Shown here: positions 43,092-51,357 of the stretch, piece after piece
Layout of the letters: each line of letters starts with the position of its first letter
Position numbering within the stretch: position 1 is the stretch's first letter
Source of the DNA: DATEEG01 sp035525055
Lineage (GTDB): Bacteria; Actinomycetota; Acidimicrobiia; Spongiisociales; ZC4RG35
Direction of reading: 5' to 3'
NCBI GenBank assembly: GCA_035525055.1
Contig: DATLEZ010000040.1
Span: forward strand, 1-64,000
DNA: 64,000 bases
Program-made: the position numbers and the translations under genes
The notes under the pieces: model-generated
The model's input: the letters and a program-made list of their open reading frames with translations, nothing else
What the model was told of the DNA's origin: nothing
The model's database searches: none

Positions 43092-43913
43092 CTAAACCGT
43101 CATGGACTTGAAGCGACGCATGTTCTCGGTCATGGCCCTCTCGGTGGGCAGGCGCTCCATGGATGAGGCACCGAAGAACCCGACGATGCCCTCGGTGCGG
43201 TCCAGCACATATTGGGCATCCTCCGGCTCGGCGAGAGGGCCCCCGTGACAGAGCACAGTGATTTCGGGGTTCAATCTGACTGCCGCGTCACGCATGGCCT
43301 GGATCTCGACTACACATTCGTCGAGGGTCTTGGCAGTCTGCGCACCGATAGTCCCTTTGGTGGTGAGCCCCATGTGAGGGACCAGCACGTCTGCACCAGC
43401 CTCGGTCATCGAGACCGCGTCGTCCGGGTCGAAGACATAAGGTGCCGTAACCAGCCCAAGGCGAGCGGCCTCTCTGATCATGTCGACCTCAAGCCCGTAA
43501 CCCATACCGGTCTCCTCTAGATTCGTCCGGAAGGTGCCGTCGATGAGACCCACGGTTGGGAAGTTCTGCACCCCGGCGAATCCTGCGTCCATGACCTGGC
43601 GCAGGAAGTGAGGCATGAGGCGAAAGGGGTCGGTCCCGCACACTCCCGCAAGGACCGGGGTGTCACGGACTATCGGGAGCACCTCATTTCCCATCTCCAT
43701 GACAATCGCATTGGCGTCGCCGTAGGGGAGCAGGCCAGCCAGTGATCCCCGTCCGGCCATTCGATACCGACCCGAGTTGTAGATAATGATCAGGTCGGCG
43801 CCACCGGCCTCGGCGCACTTCGCCGAGAGGCCGGTGCCAGCCCCCGCCCCGATGATCGGATCGCCCCGCGCGAGAGTCGCCAGGAGCCTGGCCCGGGCAT
43901 CATCACCGGTCAT
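43092..43913 (-). CDS. PEP hydrolase-family TIM-barrel protein (Tm-1 C-terminal-like)
   Basis: The 273-residue protein has PIIGAGAGTGLSAKCAEAGG, A-D-L-I-I-I-Y-N-S-G-R-Y-R-M-A-G, N-F-P-T-V-G-L-I-D-G, and the late VLCHGGPLAEPEDAQYVL with G-F-F-G-A-S-S-M-E-R. These blocks define the phosphoenolpyruvate hydrolase-like family, which forms the C-terminal half of plant Tm-1. The start overlaps the end of the UPF0261 gene by 4 bp, so the two halves of a Tm-1-like protein are made in coupled fashion. The bacterial substrate is not established. Confidence 0.85.
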   Translation of the reverse strand: MTGDDARARLLATLARGDPIIGAGAGTGLSAKCAEAGGADLIIIYNSGRYRMAGRGSLAGLLPYGDANAIVMEMGNEVLPIVRDTPVLAGVCGTDPFRLMPHFLRQVMDAGFAGVQNFPTVGLIDGTFRTNLEETGMGYGLEVDMIREAARLGLVTAPYVFDPDDAVSMTEAGADVLVPHMGLTTKGTIGAQTAKTLDECVVEIQAMRDAAVRLNPEITVLCHGGPLAEPEDAQYVLDRTEGIVGFFGASSMERLPTERAMTENMRRFKSMTV

Positions 43914-45133
43914 CGCACCCCTTTCATATAGGCATCCAGCTTCTCCGCCATCGCTGTGGCGAACGCCGGATTATTGATGTCGCAGTCCATCTCGATCAGC
44001 TCGACCGAGCTGGACAGGTTCTCTCGGATCGCCCCGAACAGCGCGGCGTCGGCGTCCGGATCGTAAAAAGGCTGGCCCTCGACGGCGATCATTGACACGC
44101 CCCGAAGCGGGATGAAAAGGGCCGTTGGCCCACTGGCACCCGACAGCTTCTCAGCGATCTGTCGCCCCAGCTCTGCGGCTTCCTCTGGGGTGGTTCGCAT
44201 GAGAGTCACCGCTGGGTTGTGCTGGTACATCGTCCGACCCTCGAACTTCTCGGGCACGGTGTCAGGGGCACCGAAGTTGACCATGTCGAGAGCCCCCAGC
44301 GAGACCACTTGGGGAGTGCCGACCCGCGCCGCCGCCCCGAGCCGATCAGGACCGGCAGTGAGCACGCCGCCCACCAACTCGTCACAGAGTTCGGTAGTCG
44401 TGAGGTCGAGTATCCCATCGAAGAGTCCTGCGTCGATCAGATTCTCCATTGCCTTACCGCCGGTGCCGGTGCAATGAAAGACCAGGACCTCGTAGCCGCG
44501 GCTCTCCAGGTTGGCTCGGGCTTGGGACACGGCGGGCGTCGTGACACCGAACATCGTGGCCGCCACCAGCGGGCGTGGGTCGTGGAGCTCGACCGGCGCC
44601 TTCTTGACCATCCCGGCGATGGCCGCAGCAGCGTTCGCCAGAATCCGGGCGGAGATCGAGTTCACCCCAGCGATGTCGGTCACCGACGCCATCATCGTGA
44701 TGTCGGTGGCTCCCACGTAGCGGGATGTGTCCCCCGAGGCCATGGTGGAAAGCACCATTTTGGGGACTCCAACGGGCAATTGCTGCATTGCAGAAGTCGC
44801 AATGGCAGTTCCCCCCGAGCCACCTGCAGCCAGGACTCCATCGAAGCGACCTTCCTCGTATAGCCGCCCAACCATTGCGGCAGCCGCTTGGGTCATGGCG
44901 GCGACGGCCTGGCCCCGGTCGCCGGCAGCAGCGAGAGCGTCCGCGTCAGCGCCGATGGCCGCCGCCACCTGGTGCCGGGTGATGTCGGGAGTGATTCCGG
45001 AAGGCTCATTGACGCCGACATCTACGACCAGCACCTGCACATCATCGCCCAGGAGGCGATCTCGCAGATACGAATACTCCAAGCCCTTGGTGTCGAGAGT
45101 GCCCATCAGGAGGATGGTTGGCAAGTCGGACAC
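43910..45133 (-). CDS. UPF0261 / Tm-1-like ATP-binding protein, first copy
   Basis: GTG 45133 (VSDLPTILLMGTLDTKGLEY) is chosen for GGAGAG 7 bp upstream; the frame opens 11 codons earlier. About 407 residues carry the hallmark L-M-G-T-L-D-T-K-G, GVLAAGGSGGTAIATSAM, SRYVGATDITMMASVTDIAG and F-H-C-T-G-T-G-G-K-A-M-E. This family is homologous to the ATP-binding N-terminal half of plant Tm-1. It overlaps the PEP-hydrolase-like gene by 4 bp. A second copy is at 49077. A role in the catabolic pathway is implied by context only. Confidence 0.87.
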   Translation of the reverse strand: MSDLPTILLMGTLDTKGLEYSYLRDRLLGDDVQVLVVDVGVNEPSGITPDITRHQVAAAIGADADALAAAGDRGQAVAAMTQAAAAMVGRLYEEGRFDGVLAAGGSGGTAIATSAMQQLPVGVPKMVLSTMASGDTSRYVGATDITMMASVTDIAGVNSISARILANAAAAIAGMVKKAPVELHDPRPLVAATMFGVTTPAVSQARANLESRGYEVLVFHCTGTGGKAMENLIDAGLFDGILDLTTTELCDELVGGVLTAGPDRLGAAARVGTPQVVSLGALDMVNFGAPDTVPEKFEGRTMYQHNPAVTLMRTTPEEAAELGRQIAEKLSGASGPTALFIPLRGVSMIAVEGQPFYDPDADAALFGAIRENLSSSVELIEMDCDINNPAFATAMAEKLDAYMKGVR

Positions 45134-45223
45134 GGGCTCTCCTTTCGTGTGTTCTGACCCAACCACGCCGGCCGTCGGCGAGGGTTAGGGTGACGGGATG
45201 TGCGATACCCCGGTCGTCGAGGG

Positions 45224-45988
45224 ATGATCGACAGGTTCGGGCTCGACGGTCGGACCGCCGTGGTCACAGGGGCCAGCCGGGGGCTTGGTCGGGCGATGGC
45301 CGAGGCGCTGGCCAAAGCGGGGGCAAAGGTTGTTCTGGTAGGCCGTGACCGGGACGAGCTCGGCCGGGTCGCGGCGGAGCTCGCCGACCAATCCTGCGAT
45401 GTCGTCGTAAGGGAGCTCGATCTCTCCCGGGTCGATGACATCGAATCGTGGGTGGAGGGCGTCTGGTCTGAGTTAATGCCCATCGAGATCGTGCTCCACT
45501 CAGCCGGCCACCAGCGCCGGGCGCCGGCGATCGAAGTTGACCCGAAGGATTGGGAGAAGATCCTGACAGTGAATCTCACTGCTCCCTTCTTCCTGTCACG
45601 GGCGTTCGGAAGACGGCAGATCGAGGCTGGATTGGGTGGGTCCCACATCTTCATCGGGTCTCTGACGACCCTCAGAGGGATCGCCAACACTGCGCCTTAT
45701 GCGGCGTCGAAAGCAGGTCTGGCGGGTGTGGTCCGGACGCTGGCGGTTGAGTGGGCGAGCTCCGGGATTCGGGTCAATGCCATCGCCCCGGGGTATTTTC
45801 GGACCGCTCTGACGGAAGGGCTTTTCCAGAATCCCGAGCTGAGCGCATGGGTCCATTCGCGGATCCCGATGGGCCGGTTGGGTGTTCCCGATGATCTCGG
45901 AGGTGCCGCGGTTTTCCTGGCCTCCGAGGCCTCCTCCTACATGACCGGGGCCGTCCTGGGTGTCGATGGTGGTTGGCTGGCCGGCTGA
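45224..45988 (+). CDS. SDR-family NAD(P)-dependent oxidoreductase
   Basis: ATG 45224 (an upstream GTG-type start at 45200 is less likely) gives about 254 residues. The cofactor loop is T-G-A-S-R-G-L-G, the strand-4 motif H-S-A-G takes the place of N-N-A-G, the catalytic Ser lies in F-I-G-S-L, and Y-A-A-S-K provides Tyr/Lys. The C-terminal G-x-x-V-D-G-G is typical. Most like gluconate 5-dehydrogenase or 3-ketoacyl reductase-type SDRs. It is rightward, inserted between the two leftward blocks of the catabolic operon, and likely oxidises a hydroxyl of a pathway intermediate. Confidence 0.85.
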   Translation: MIDRFGLDGRTAVVTGASRGLGRAMAEALAKAGAKVVLVGRDRDELGRVAAELADQSCDVVVRELDLSRVDDIESWVEGVWSELMPIEIVLHSAGHQRRAPAIEVDPKDWEKILTVNLTAPFFLSRAFGRRQIEAGLGGSHIFIGSLTTLRGIANTAPYAASKAGLAGVVRTLAVEWASSGIRVNAIAPGYFRTALTEGLFQNPELSAWVHSRIPMGRLGVPDDLGGAAVFLASEASSYMTGAVLGVDGGWLAG

Positions 45989-46032
45989 GGAGTCGGCAGT
46001 GCGGGACGGTGACGTGGCCGGCTGTCCTTCAC

Positions 46033-47484
46033 TCATGCCGGCGGTCCAAAGCCCAGCTTCCCGGGGTTGAGGATCCCATCCGGGTCGATCGCATTCTTGA
46101 TCGCCTGGACGTAAGGCCATGCCTCGCCGTATTGCTCGCGCATGAACCGACCCAATTTGACTCCTACCCCGTGATGCTCGTTGATCACGCCCCCGTGTGC
46201 CAACGAGGTGCGAACCGCCGAGTCCCACAGTCGATCGTGGAGCTCGAGTGCCTCCATCGGGTCAGGGGGAGGCTCGTAGACATAAAACCGGTCATAGACC
46301 ATCACTCCCCAAGGGAACCAATGGGAGAAATGGGCGGTGTATTTGGCGCCGTACTCAGCAAAACCCTCCTCGATATTCTTCCGCTTGGCCCGGTAGAGAT
46401 CGGGCATGTTATTGAACGAGCAGACCGTGTCCGTGGTTCCGAAGATGATGGGAGGAGTCGGGGCATTCCCCATCGCATAAGGCTCATACTTGCCTTGCCA
46501 CCAGGTCATGGCTCCCTCCGGACCGATGAACGAACCGCCCACCTCGGTGCAGATCGCTGTGATTGCCTCAGCTTCGAGGTCAACGAGACGCTGGTCACCG
46601 TCACACACCACCACCAGCAGGGCGCCGGTGAGCTCTAGTCCCAGGATGCTGTTGAGCTTGTCACGATCGGCCTCGTCGTACAGACGCATGACAGCCGGGC
46701 GCCAACGCCGGGTCATGATCCGTCGCCCGGCTTCGAGACCGTCAAAGACTGTTGCGAACTCGTAGGTGAGGAACGCCTGCGCCGCCGGTATGGGGTCGAC
46801 TCGCAGGGTGGCGGAGGTGAGGACGCCCATCGTGCCCTCCGAGCCGATCAGAAGCTGGAGAAGGCCGGGGCCAGCAGCGTGGCTTGGGACCGGGAGGGTG
46901 GACACGAGCCTGCCTGGCGGGAGGGCAACCTCGACCTGAAGCACGAGGTCTTCCGCCTTGCCGTACTTGGTCGACCTGACCCCGGACCCTCGGGCTGCCA
47001 GCCACCCGCCGACGGTGGCACCGAAATGGTACGAACCGGGCTCGTGGGCAACAGCCAGTCCGAGAGGTTGGAGGGCCTGCTCTAGCTTAGGCCCGGTCAC
47101 CCCCGCCTCGGCGGTCACCACCAGGCTGGCTTCGTCGATCTCGACGATCCTGTCCATTCGGGTGAGGTCCAAGGCAACTCCGCCATAGAGGGCAAAGGTC
47201 CCACCCTGGGTGCCCGATCCCCCTCCCCTGGGCACCACCGGAACTCGATGGTCGGTAGCAATGCGAATTATCGCTGCGACTTGCTCTGCGGTCCCAGGCC
47301 GGACAGTCACGTCGGCGGTCGGGAGATCGATGTCGTGGAGCTGGTACAGCTGGGACATCCAGGACCAGTCAGCCGCCTGCCGGGTCAGTTCGCTCGGGTC
47401 GATAGAAGTGTGCTCGGCTCCGACCACGTCAGTGAGCTCATGCTGGAGCATCCTCAGCCGGAAGTGGGCCCTGGGGTCAGACAT
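46033..47484 (-). CDS. FAD-linked oxidase (VAO/GlcD-like)
   Basis: The 483-residue protein has an N-terminal PCMH FAD-binding domain (T-V-R-P-G-T-A-E-Q-V-A-A-I, V-V-P-R-G-G-G-S-G-T-Q-G-G, G-A-T-V-G-G-W-L-A, L-I-G-S-E-G-T-M-G-V). The FAD-linked oxidase C-terminal domain ends I-D-P-D-G-I-L-N-P-G-K-L-G, with I-N-E-H-H-G-V-G before it. These are the classic signatures of 2-hydroxyacid or alditol-type dehydrogenases and alkyl-DHAP synthase relatives. The start overlaps the GntR gene by 8 bp. It probably oxidises a hydroxy acid or polyol. Confidence 0.87.
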   Translation of the reverse strand: MSDPRAHFRLRMLQHELTDVVGAEHTSIDPSELTRQAADWSWMSQLYQLHDIDLPTADVTVRPGTAEQVAAIIRIATDHRVPVVPRGGGSGTQGGTFALYGGVALDLTRMDRIVEIDEASLVVTAEAGVTGPKLEQALQPLGLAVAHEPGSYHFGATVGGWLAARGSGVRSTKYGKAEDLVLQVEVALPPGRLVSTLPVPSHAAGPGLLQLLIGSEGTMGVLTSATLRVDPIPAAQAFLTYEFATVFDGLEAGRRIMTRRWRPAVMRLYDEADRDKLNSILGLELTGALLVVVCDGDQRLVDLEAEAITAICTEVGGSFIGPEGAMTWWQGKYEPYAMGNAPTPPIIFGTTDTVCSFNNMPDLYRAKRKNIEEGFAEYGAKYTAHFSHWFPWGVMVYDRFYVYEPPPDPMEALELHDRLWDSAVRTSLAHGGVINEHHGVGVKLGRFMREQYGEAWPYVQAIKNAIDPDGILNPGKLGFGPPA

Positions 47485-48172
47485 GGTCGAGAGCGGATCC
47501 GTTCGTCGAGATAAACGGACGCGCGACCTCGAGCTGGCGGGTGAGGCTGGCCTGCATGTGATCTATGTGCTCATTGACCAGCCGTCTTATCCCTTTGTGG
47601 TCCGAGTCGGCCACCGATCTGGCGATCAGAGCGTGCTCTTCGGCACACAGGGCCAGCCGTTCGAGGCGACCGGGCTGCGAGGTCCAGAACCAGTGGAGGC
47701 GGCGTCGTTGTTTGGCAGCGATGTCTGAGAAAAGGGCGTGGTCTGAGGCCTTCTGCAAGAGCTCATGGAAGGCCTGGTCACCCTCGGACCACCGGTCCAG
47801 ATCTTTCCTCGCTGCGGCGGCGGCCATGGTGTCGACACAGTCGCGCAGGGCGATGCCTTGTTCCTCAGTCAGGTTCTCCGAAGCGCGGCTGAACATCGCG
47901 GTGTCCACAAGTCGAAGGACATCGCATATCTCGCTGACCTCAGCCGTGGTCAGTCCAGCCACCGAGTAACCACTGTTGTAGCTTCGACGTACCAGCTGGT
48001 CGAGCTCGAGACGCTGGAGCGCCGCCCGCACCGGAGTCCGGCTGATACCCAGCCATCGAGCCAGAGCCACTTCTCTCAGGTGGTCCCCAGGACTGACGTT
48101 GTCGCTGGTAAGCAGCTCGCGTAGCTGCATGTAGGCCCGGTCGGTGACGGTGAAGTGATCGGGTTCTGCCAT
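47477..48172 (-). CDS. GntR/FadR-type transcriptional regulator (FCD domain)
   Basis: The 231-residue protein has a winged helix at residues ~10-75 (Y-M-Q-L-R-E-L-L, G-D-H-L-R-E-V-A-L-A-R-W-L-G-I-S-R-T-P-V-R-A-A-L-Q-R-L-E). A helical FCD ligand-binding domain follows, with the metal-binding pattern D-x-x-F-H (D-Q-A-F-H) and later E-H-x-x-L and N-E-H-I-D-H. It overlaps the FAD oxidase by 8 bp and touches the creatininase-like gene. It is the only local regulator in the cluster, so it probably controls both divergent operons through the palindrome at 51284. Confidence 0.88.
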   Translation of the reverse strand: MAEPDHFTVTDRAYMQLRELLTSDNVSPGDHLREVALARWLGISRTPVRAALQRLELDQLVRRSYNSGYSVAGLTTAEVSEICDVLRLVDTAMFSRASENLTEEQGIALRDCVDTMAAAAARKDLDRWSEGDQAFHELLQKASDHALFSDIAAKQRRRLHWFWTSQPGRLERLALCAEEHALIARSVADSDHKGIRRLVNEHIDHMQASLTRQLEVARPFISTNGSALDHV

Positions 48173-49080
48173 CAGAGCACCCGGTTGACGAATTCTCGGT
48201 TTTCGACCTTCACCGGGACCTGCATCAGTTCCAGCACCCCACGAGCCACATGCTCGGAGTATCTCCGGAACGACTCCTCGCCCTTCTCCTTGGTTGCCCG
48301 CATCGGATTGCCGATAACGCCGGTCTCGGTGAACTCGTGGTGATCCATCGGGAAAGTGAAGTAGGTATAGCCCTCGAACTCCACATCGGGAGCGCCGTCG
48401 AACTTCCTGAACGAGTCGGGGAGGAAATCAGGGATCGAGGTAGGGGTGTGCTCAGCTCTGTCCATACGAACCAGATCCTCGTTCCATGCGAGACATTGTG
48501 ATGTCTCCCACTCACTCGAATGCCAGCCGGGCGTCTCCTCGGGAGGATTCTCGAACACCCCCTCCACCACCCCCACGTAGCGCTCCATATAGGGCTTCAC
48601 AAGGCCGATAAGGGCGCCGGTCTCATAGCGAAGCTTGCGCAGCACCGGGTCGACCACCTTGATATTGGACCCGTGCCCGTTCACGAACACGATTCGGTTG
48701 AAGCCGTGGTGGATCAGACTTCTCGCCACGTCTTCCATCAGGGCGAGAAGGGTCGACGAGCGGACAGTGATCGTGCCGCGTCCCTCACCGGGACGGTGCA
48801 TGTGCTGCGGTGAGTAGCCAGTCCAGATTGGTGGAGTGTGCAGAACGCCGATAAGCCGTGAGACCCGGCCCGAGATCTCGATGGCGGTGATGGTGTCGCA
48901 GTAGAGAGGCAGGTGTGGCCCGTGCTGCTCAGTGCTGGCCATGGGCACCAGCACCAAGTCCTTCTCCTCGAGATAGGCCCGTATATCCACGTAGGAAAGC
49001 TCCGCCAGGTTCCAGGAGACGAACTGCTCGCGGAACGCCCGCTCGGCCTCCGTGATCTCTGTCAGTTTGTCTGTGGTCAT
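48172..49080 (-). CDS. Creatininase-family amidohydrolase-like protein
   Basis: The 302-residue protein has V-L-V-P-M-A-S-T-E-Q-H-G-P-H-L-P-L-Y-C-D-T (metal-binding Glu, His, Asp), I-V-F-V-N-G-H-G-S-N (His) and W-H-S-S-E-W-E-T-S (catalytic Glu region). All family metal ligands are visible. The family hydrolyses cyclic amides, and some members hydrolyse cyclic diketones in an alternative inositol pathway (IolN type, from general knowledge). One-base overlap with GntR and 4-bp overlap with UPF0261 copy 2 place it inside the operon. Confidence 0.87.
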   Translation of the reverse strand: MTTDKLTEITEAERAFREQFVSWNLAELSYVDIRAYLEEKDLVLVPMASTEQHGPHLPLYCDTITAIEISGRVSRLIGVLHTPPIWTGYSPQHMHRPGEGRGTITVRSSTLLALMEDVARSLIHHGFNRIVFVNGHGSNIKVVDPVLRKLRYETGALIGLVKPYMERYVGVVEGVFENPPEETPGWHSSEWETSQCLAWNEDLVRMDRAEHTPTSIPDFLPDSFRKFDGAPDVEFEGYTYFTFPMDHHEFTETGVIGNPMRATKEKGEESFRRYSEHVARGVLELMQVPVKVENREFVNRVL

Positions 49081-50336
49081 GTCGTTCTCTCCAATTGAGC
49101 CATAGGTACGGTGGCGTCTTCTAGAAGCTCGACGAACAGATCGGCCACGATCTCTCCGAAGGATGGATCGTTGACGTGATACGCCAGCTTGTGGATTGCA
49201 ATGTCGGGGCGGAGGTCCCTTCGGAGTCTCTCAACGAAGGCTCCGTCGGCCACAGGGTCCCAGAACACGCCGTCGGGTACGTTAGGGATGGACAGGCCCC
49301 CGGTGGGGATAGCTATGGCGATGGGGCCGGTCGCCAGATTGAGCCGCTCTGCGAAGAGTTGCCCGATTTCCTCCATCTGGGCTTTTGGTGTGCGGACAAG
49401 GGTGTATTCGGGGTTGTGGTCATAGGTCGGTCGGTCGGCGAGCTCGGGAGGGACCTGCCCGCTGGCGAACACGCTGAAGTCGATGCATCCCGGGACCACG
49501 ATCTGGGGCAACCCCAGCTCACCAATCGTCCTGAGGCGGCGCGGGCCCCCGTCGTGTATTCCCCCGACCATGGGATCGGTCACTTCGTTGGTGGTGAAGT
49601 CGACGATCCCGACAAAGTGCCCGGCTGTGGCGAGGTCTTCCATGGCCGGCCCACCTACACCGTTGGAATGGAAGACGACTGCCTCGTACCCGTGCTCGGA
49701 GAGGCGGTCACGCAGGGCCATGACCGCCTTGGTGGTGTTGCCGAGCATCGTCACACCGACGAGTCGCGTGTCGGAGTCATCGGTCACGAGCCGGCGCGGG
49801 TTGGCAGCCATCGCAGCAACCGCCACCACCACATTGTCGAACACGGTCGTCGCCACCCGGTTGAGGCCCATGATGTCGACCACGGTGTGCACGACCATCA
49901 TGTCAGACGTTCCGACCAGGGGTCCAAACTCATGGCGCCCCGAGGCAATAGGGCTGAGGACGACCTTGGGCACCCCGATCGGGAGGACCATCAAAGCCGC
50001 CGCCCCTATGACCGCGCCCTCGGCTCCGCCAAGGCCGATGGCGGCATCGACTTGCCCCCGCCTGTACAGATCAGTCATCAGCGACTGCACCGCGCGGCGC
50101 ATCATGGCCACAGCACGGCCCCGGGTGCCCGCCTGCCGGATCTCCCCGATGGTCGAGTCGGCGAATCGAGCAACTTCCCCGTGATCGATGTCGGGAACTA
50201 TGCCGAGGGGCTCGCCAAGGATTCCGACGTCTATCACCGTGGTCGTACATCCCAACCCGATCAGGCGATCGCGGATATAGGCAACTTCGGGACCCTTGGT
50301 GTCGAGGGTGCCGACGATGACGACTTGGGGCGCCAC
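49077..50336 (-). CDS. UPF0261 / Tm-1-like ATP-binding protein, second copy
   Basis: The 419-residue protein has V-I-V-G-T-L-D-T-K-G-P-E-V, A-A-I-G-L-G-G-A-E-G-A-V-I-G-A-A, GRHEFGPLVGTSDMMVVHTV and VVFHSNGVGGPAMEDLA. It is clearly homologous to the 43910 gene but diverged throughout, including the Gly-rich loop (G-A-E-G instead of G-S-G-G). This argues for distinct substrates rather than recent duplication. Only the first copy is followed by the PEP-hydrolase partner. The start is 4 bp after the isomerase stop; the end overlaps the creatininase-like gene. Confidence 0.86.
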   Translation of the reverse strand: MAPQVVIVGTLDTKGPEVAYIRDRLIGLGCTTTVIDVGILGEPLGIVPDIDHGEVARFADSTIGEIRQAGTRGRAVAMMRRAVQSLMTDLYRRGQVDAAIGLGGAEGAVIGAAALMVLPIGVPKVVLSPIASGRHEFGPLVGTSDMMVVHTVVDIMGLNRVATTVFDNVVVAVAAMAANPRRLVTDDSDTRLVGVTMLGNTTKAVMALRDRLSEHGYEAVVFHSNGVGGPAMEDLATAGHFVGIVDFTTNEVTDPMVGGIHDGGPRRLRTIGELGLPQIVVPGCIDFSVFASGQVPPELADRPTYDHNPEYTLVRTPKAQMEEIGQLFAERLNLATGPIAIAIPTGGLSIPNVPDGVFWDPVADGAFVERLRRDLRPDIAIHKLAYHVNDPSFGEIVADLFVELLEDATVPMAQLERTT

Positions 50337-50340
50337 TTTC

Positions 50341-51231
50341 TCAGTGTTGGATCAAGGGGAGCACATGAGCGCTGGCTCGTTCAACCAGCCAGTCGTAGAA
50401 CTCCTCGCTGAGGGTCGAACTGCCGTGGTCCTGGATGAACTTGAGCTGCTCAGGTGAGATACCGGCGGGGTTTTCGTCGATCGCATTGGGATACGGATTG
50501 GCAGGGGTCCGGTCGATCGGCGCCACAAATTCCATCGTCAGCGCACCGTCGTAACCGATCTGCCTGAGCAGGGCAATGACCTCGGTCCAGTCGTAGTCAC
50601 CCATTCCTGGAGGCATCCGATTGTTCTCGGCGACGTGGAAGTCGGTGAGTCGATCTCCGACGTCGAGGATGGCCTGGCGCCAGTCGGCCTCCTCGATGTT
50701 GATGTGGAAAGCATCGAGGCAGACCCCGCAGTCAGGACCAGTAGCCTCGGCGAGCGCCATGGCCTGCTCGCCCCGGTTGATGAAGTAGGTCTCGAAGCGG
50801 TTGAGAGGCTCGATACAGGGACGAACGCCCTCGACGAGAGAGTGGGCCATGATCTCGGCCATGCCCTCCACCGCCCATTTCCACTCCTCCTCGGGCGATC
50901 CGTCGGGAATGATCTTGCCGACAGTTGCGGGCACGATGGTGATCTCGTGTCCCTCGAGCTCCTTGACCATCGTGATGCAGTCCTTGACATACTTCACGGA
51001 GGCGGCCCGTTGGGCCTCGTCCTTGGCCACCAGGTTGCGCTCGCCAAGCATCAGGGTCACCGCACCCCAGCACTTGAGGCCTGCGTCATCAAGCAGGGCT
51101 TTCACGTGCTTGGTGTCATAGATGTCCGGCTCGCCGCTGATCTCGATACTCGAATAGCCGAACTTCGCCAATCGGGCGATCGTTACCTCGATCGGCTCGG
51201 CCCGCATCCAGTTGTGCATGGACAGGTGCAT
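50341..51231 (-). CDS. Sugar phosphate isomerase/epimerase-type TIM barrel
   Basis: The 296-residue protein has the AP endonuclease family 2-like barrel: G-Y-S-S-I-E-I-S-G-E, later CIEPLNRFETYFINRGEQA (metal Glu), V-C-L-D-A-F-H-I-N-I-E-E (Asp, His), D-F-H-V-A-E-N-N-R and A-L-T-M-E-F-V (last metal Glu). The pattern matches D-psicose/tagatose 3-epimerases and IolE/IolH/IolO-type inositol enzymes. First gene of the leftward operon; ATG 51231 follows an AGGAGGA tract. It acts on a keto-sugar or inosose intermediate (inference). Confidence 0.85.
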   Translation of the reverse strand: MHLSMHNWMRAEPIEVTIARLAKFGYSSIEISGEPDIYDTKHVKALLDDAGLKCWGAVTLMLGERNLVAKDEAQRAASVKYVKDCITMVKELEGHEITIVPATVGKIIPDGSPEEEWKWAVEGMAEIMAHSLVEGVRPCIEPLNRFETYFINRGEQAMALAEATGPDCGVCLDAFHINIEEADWRQAILDVGDRLTDFHVAENNRMPPGMGDYDWTEVIALLRQIGYDGALTMEFVAPIDRTPANPYPNAIDENPAGISPEQLKFIQDHGSSTLSEEFYDWLVERASAHVLPLIQH

Positions 51232-51283
51232 CGATCATCCTCCTCGACTGGGAGCAACCCGGCGCCGCTCACTAGCCAAGAAT

Positions 51284-51303
51284 TGTATACAGCTCTGTAC
51301 ACA
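51284..51303. promoter_or_regulatory. Candidate GntR operator between the divergent catabolic operons
   Basis: TGTATACAGCTCTGTACACA lies midway between the starts of the two divergent operons. TGTATACA is itself a perfect palindrome and TGTACACA is a near match, giving an imperfect dyad as bound by FCD-type GntR regulators. It stands 53 bp from the leftward start and 55 bp from the rightward start. Not tested. Confidence 0.42.
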
Positions 51304-51357
51304 CGCGCCTCGCCGGACCGTGGTATTTTCGTCGGCGGTGTGCAGACCGGTGAGCAG

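Noticed and set aside
50635..51357. An N-terminal extension of the LivH-like permease by 241 codons
   Set aside because: It lies antisense to the well-supported isomerase gene, is hydrophilic and unlike permeases, and a good ATG with family-like sequence exists at 51358.
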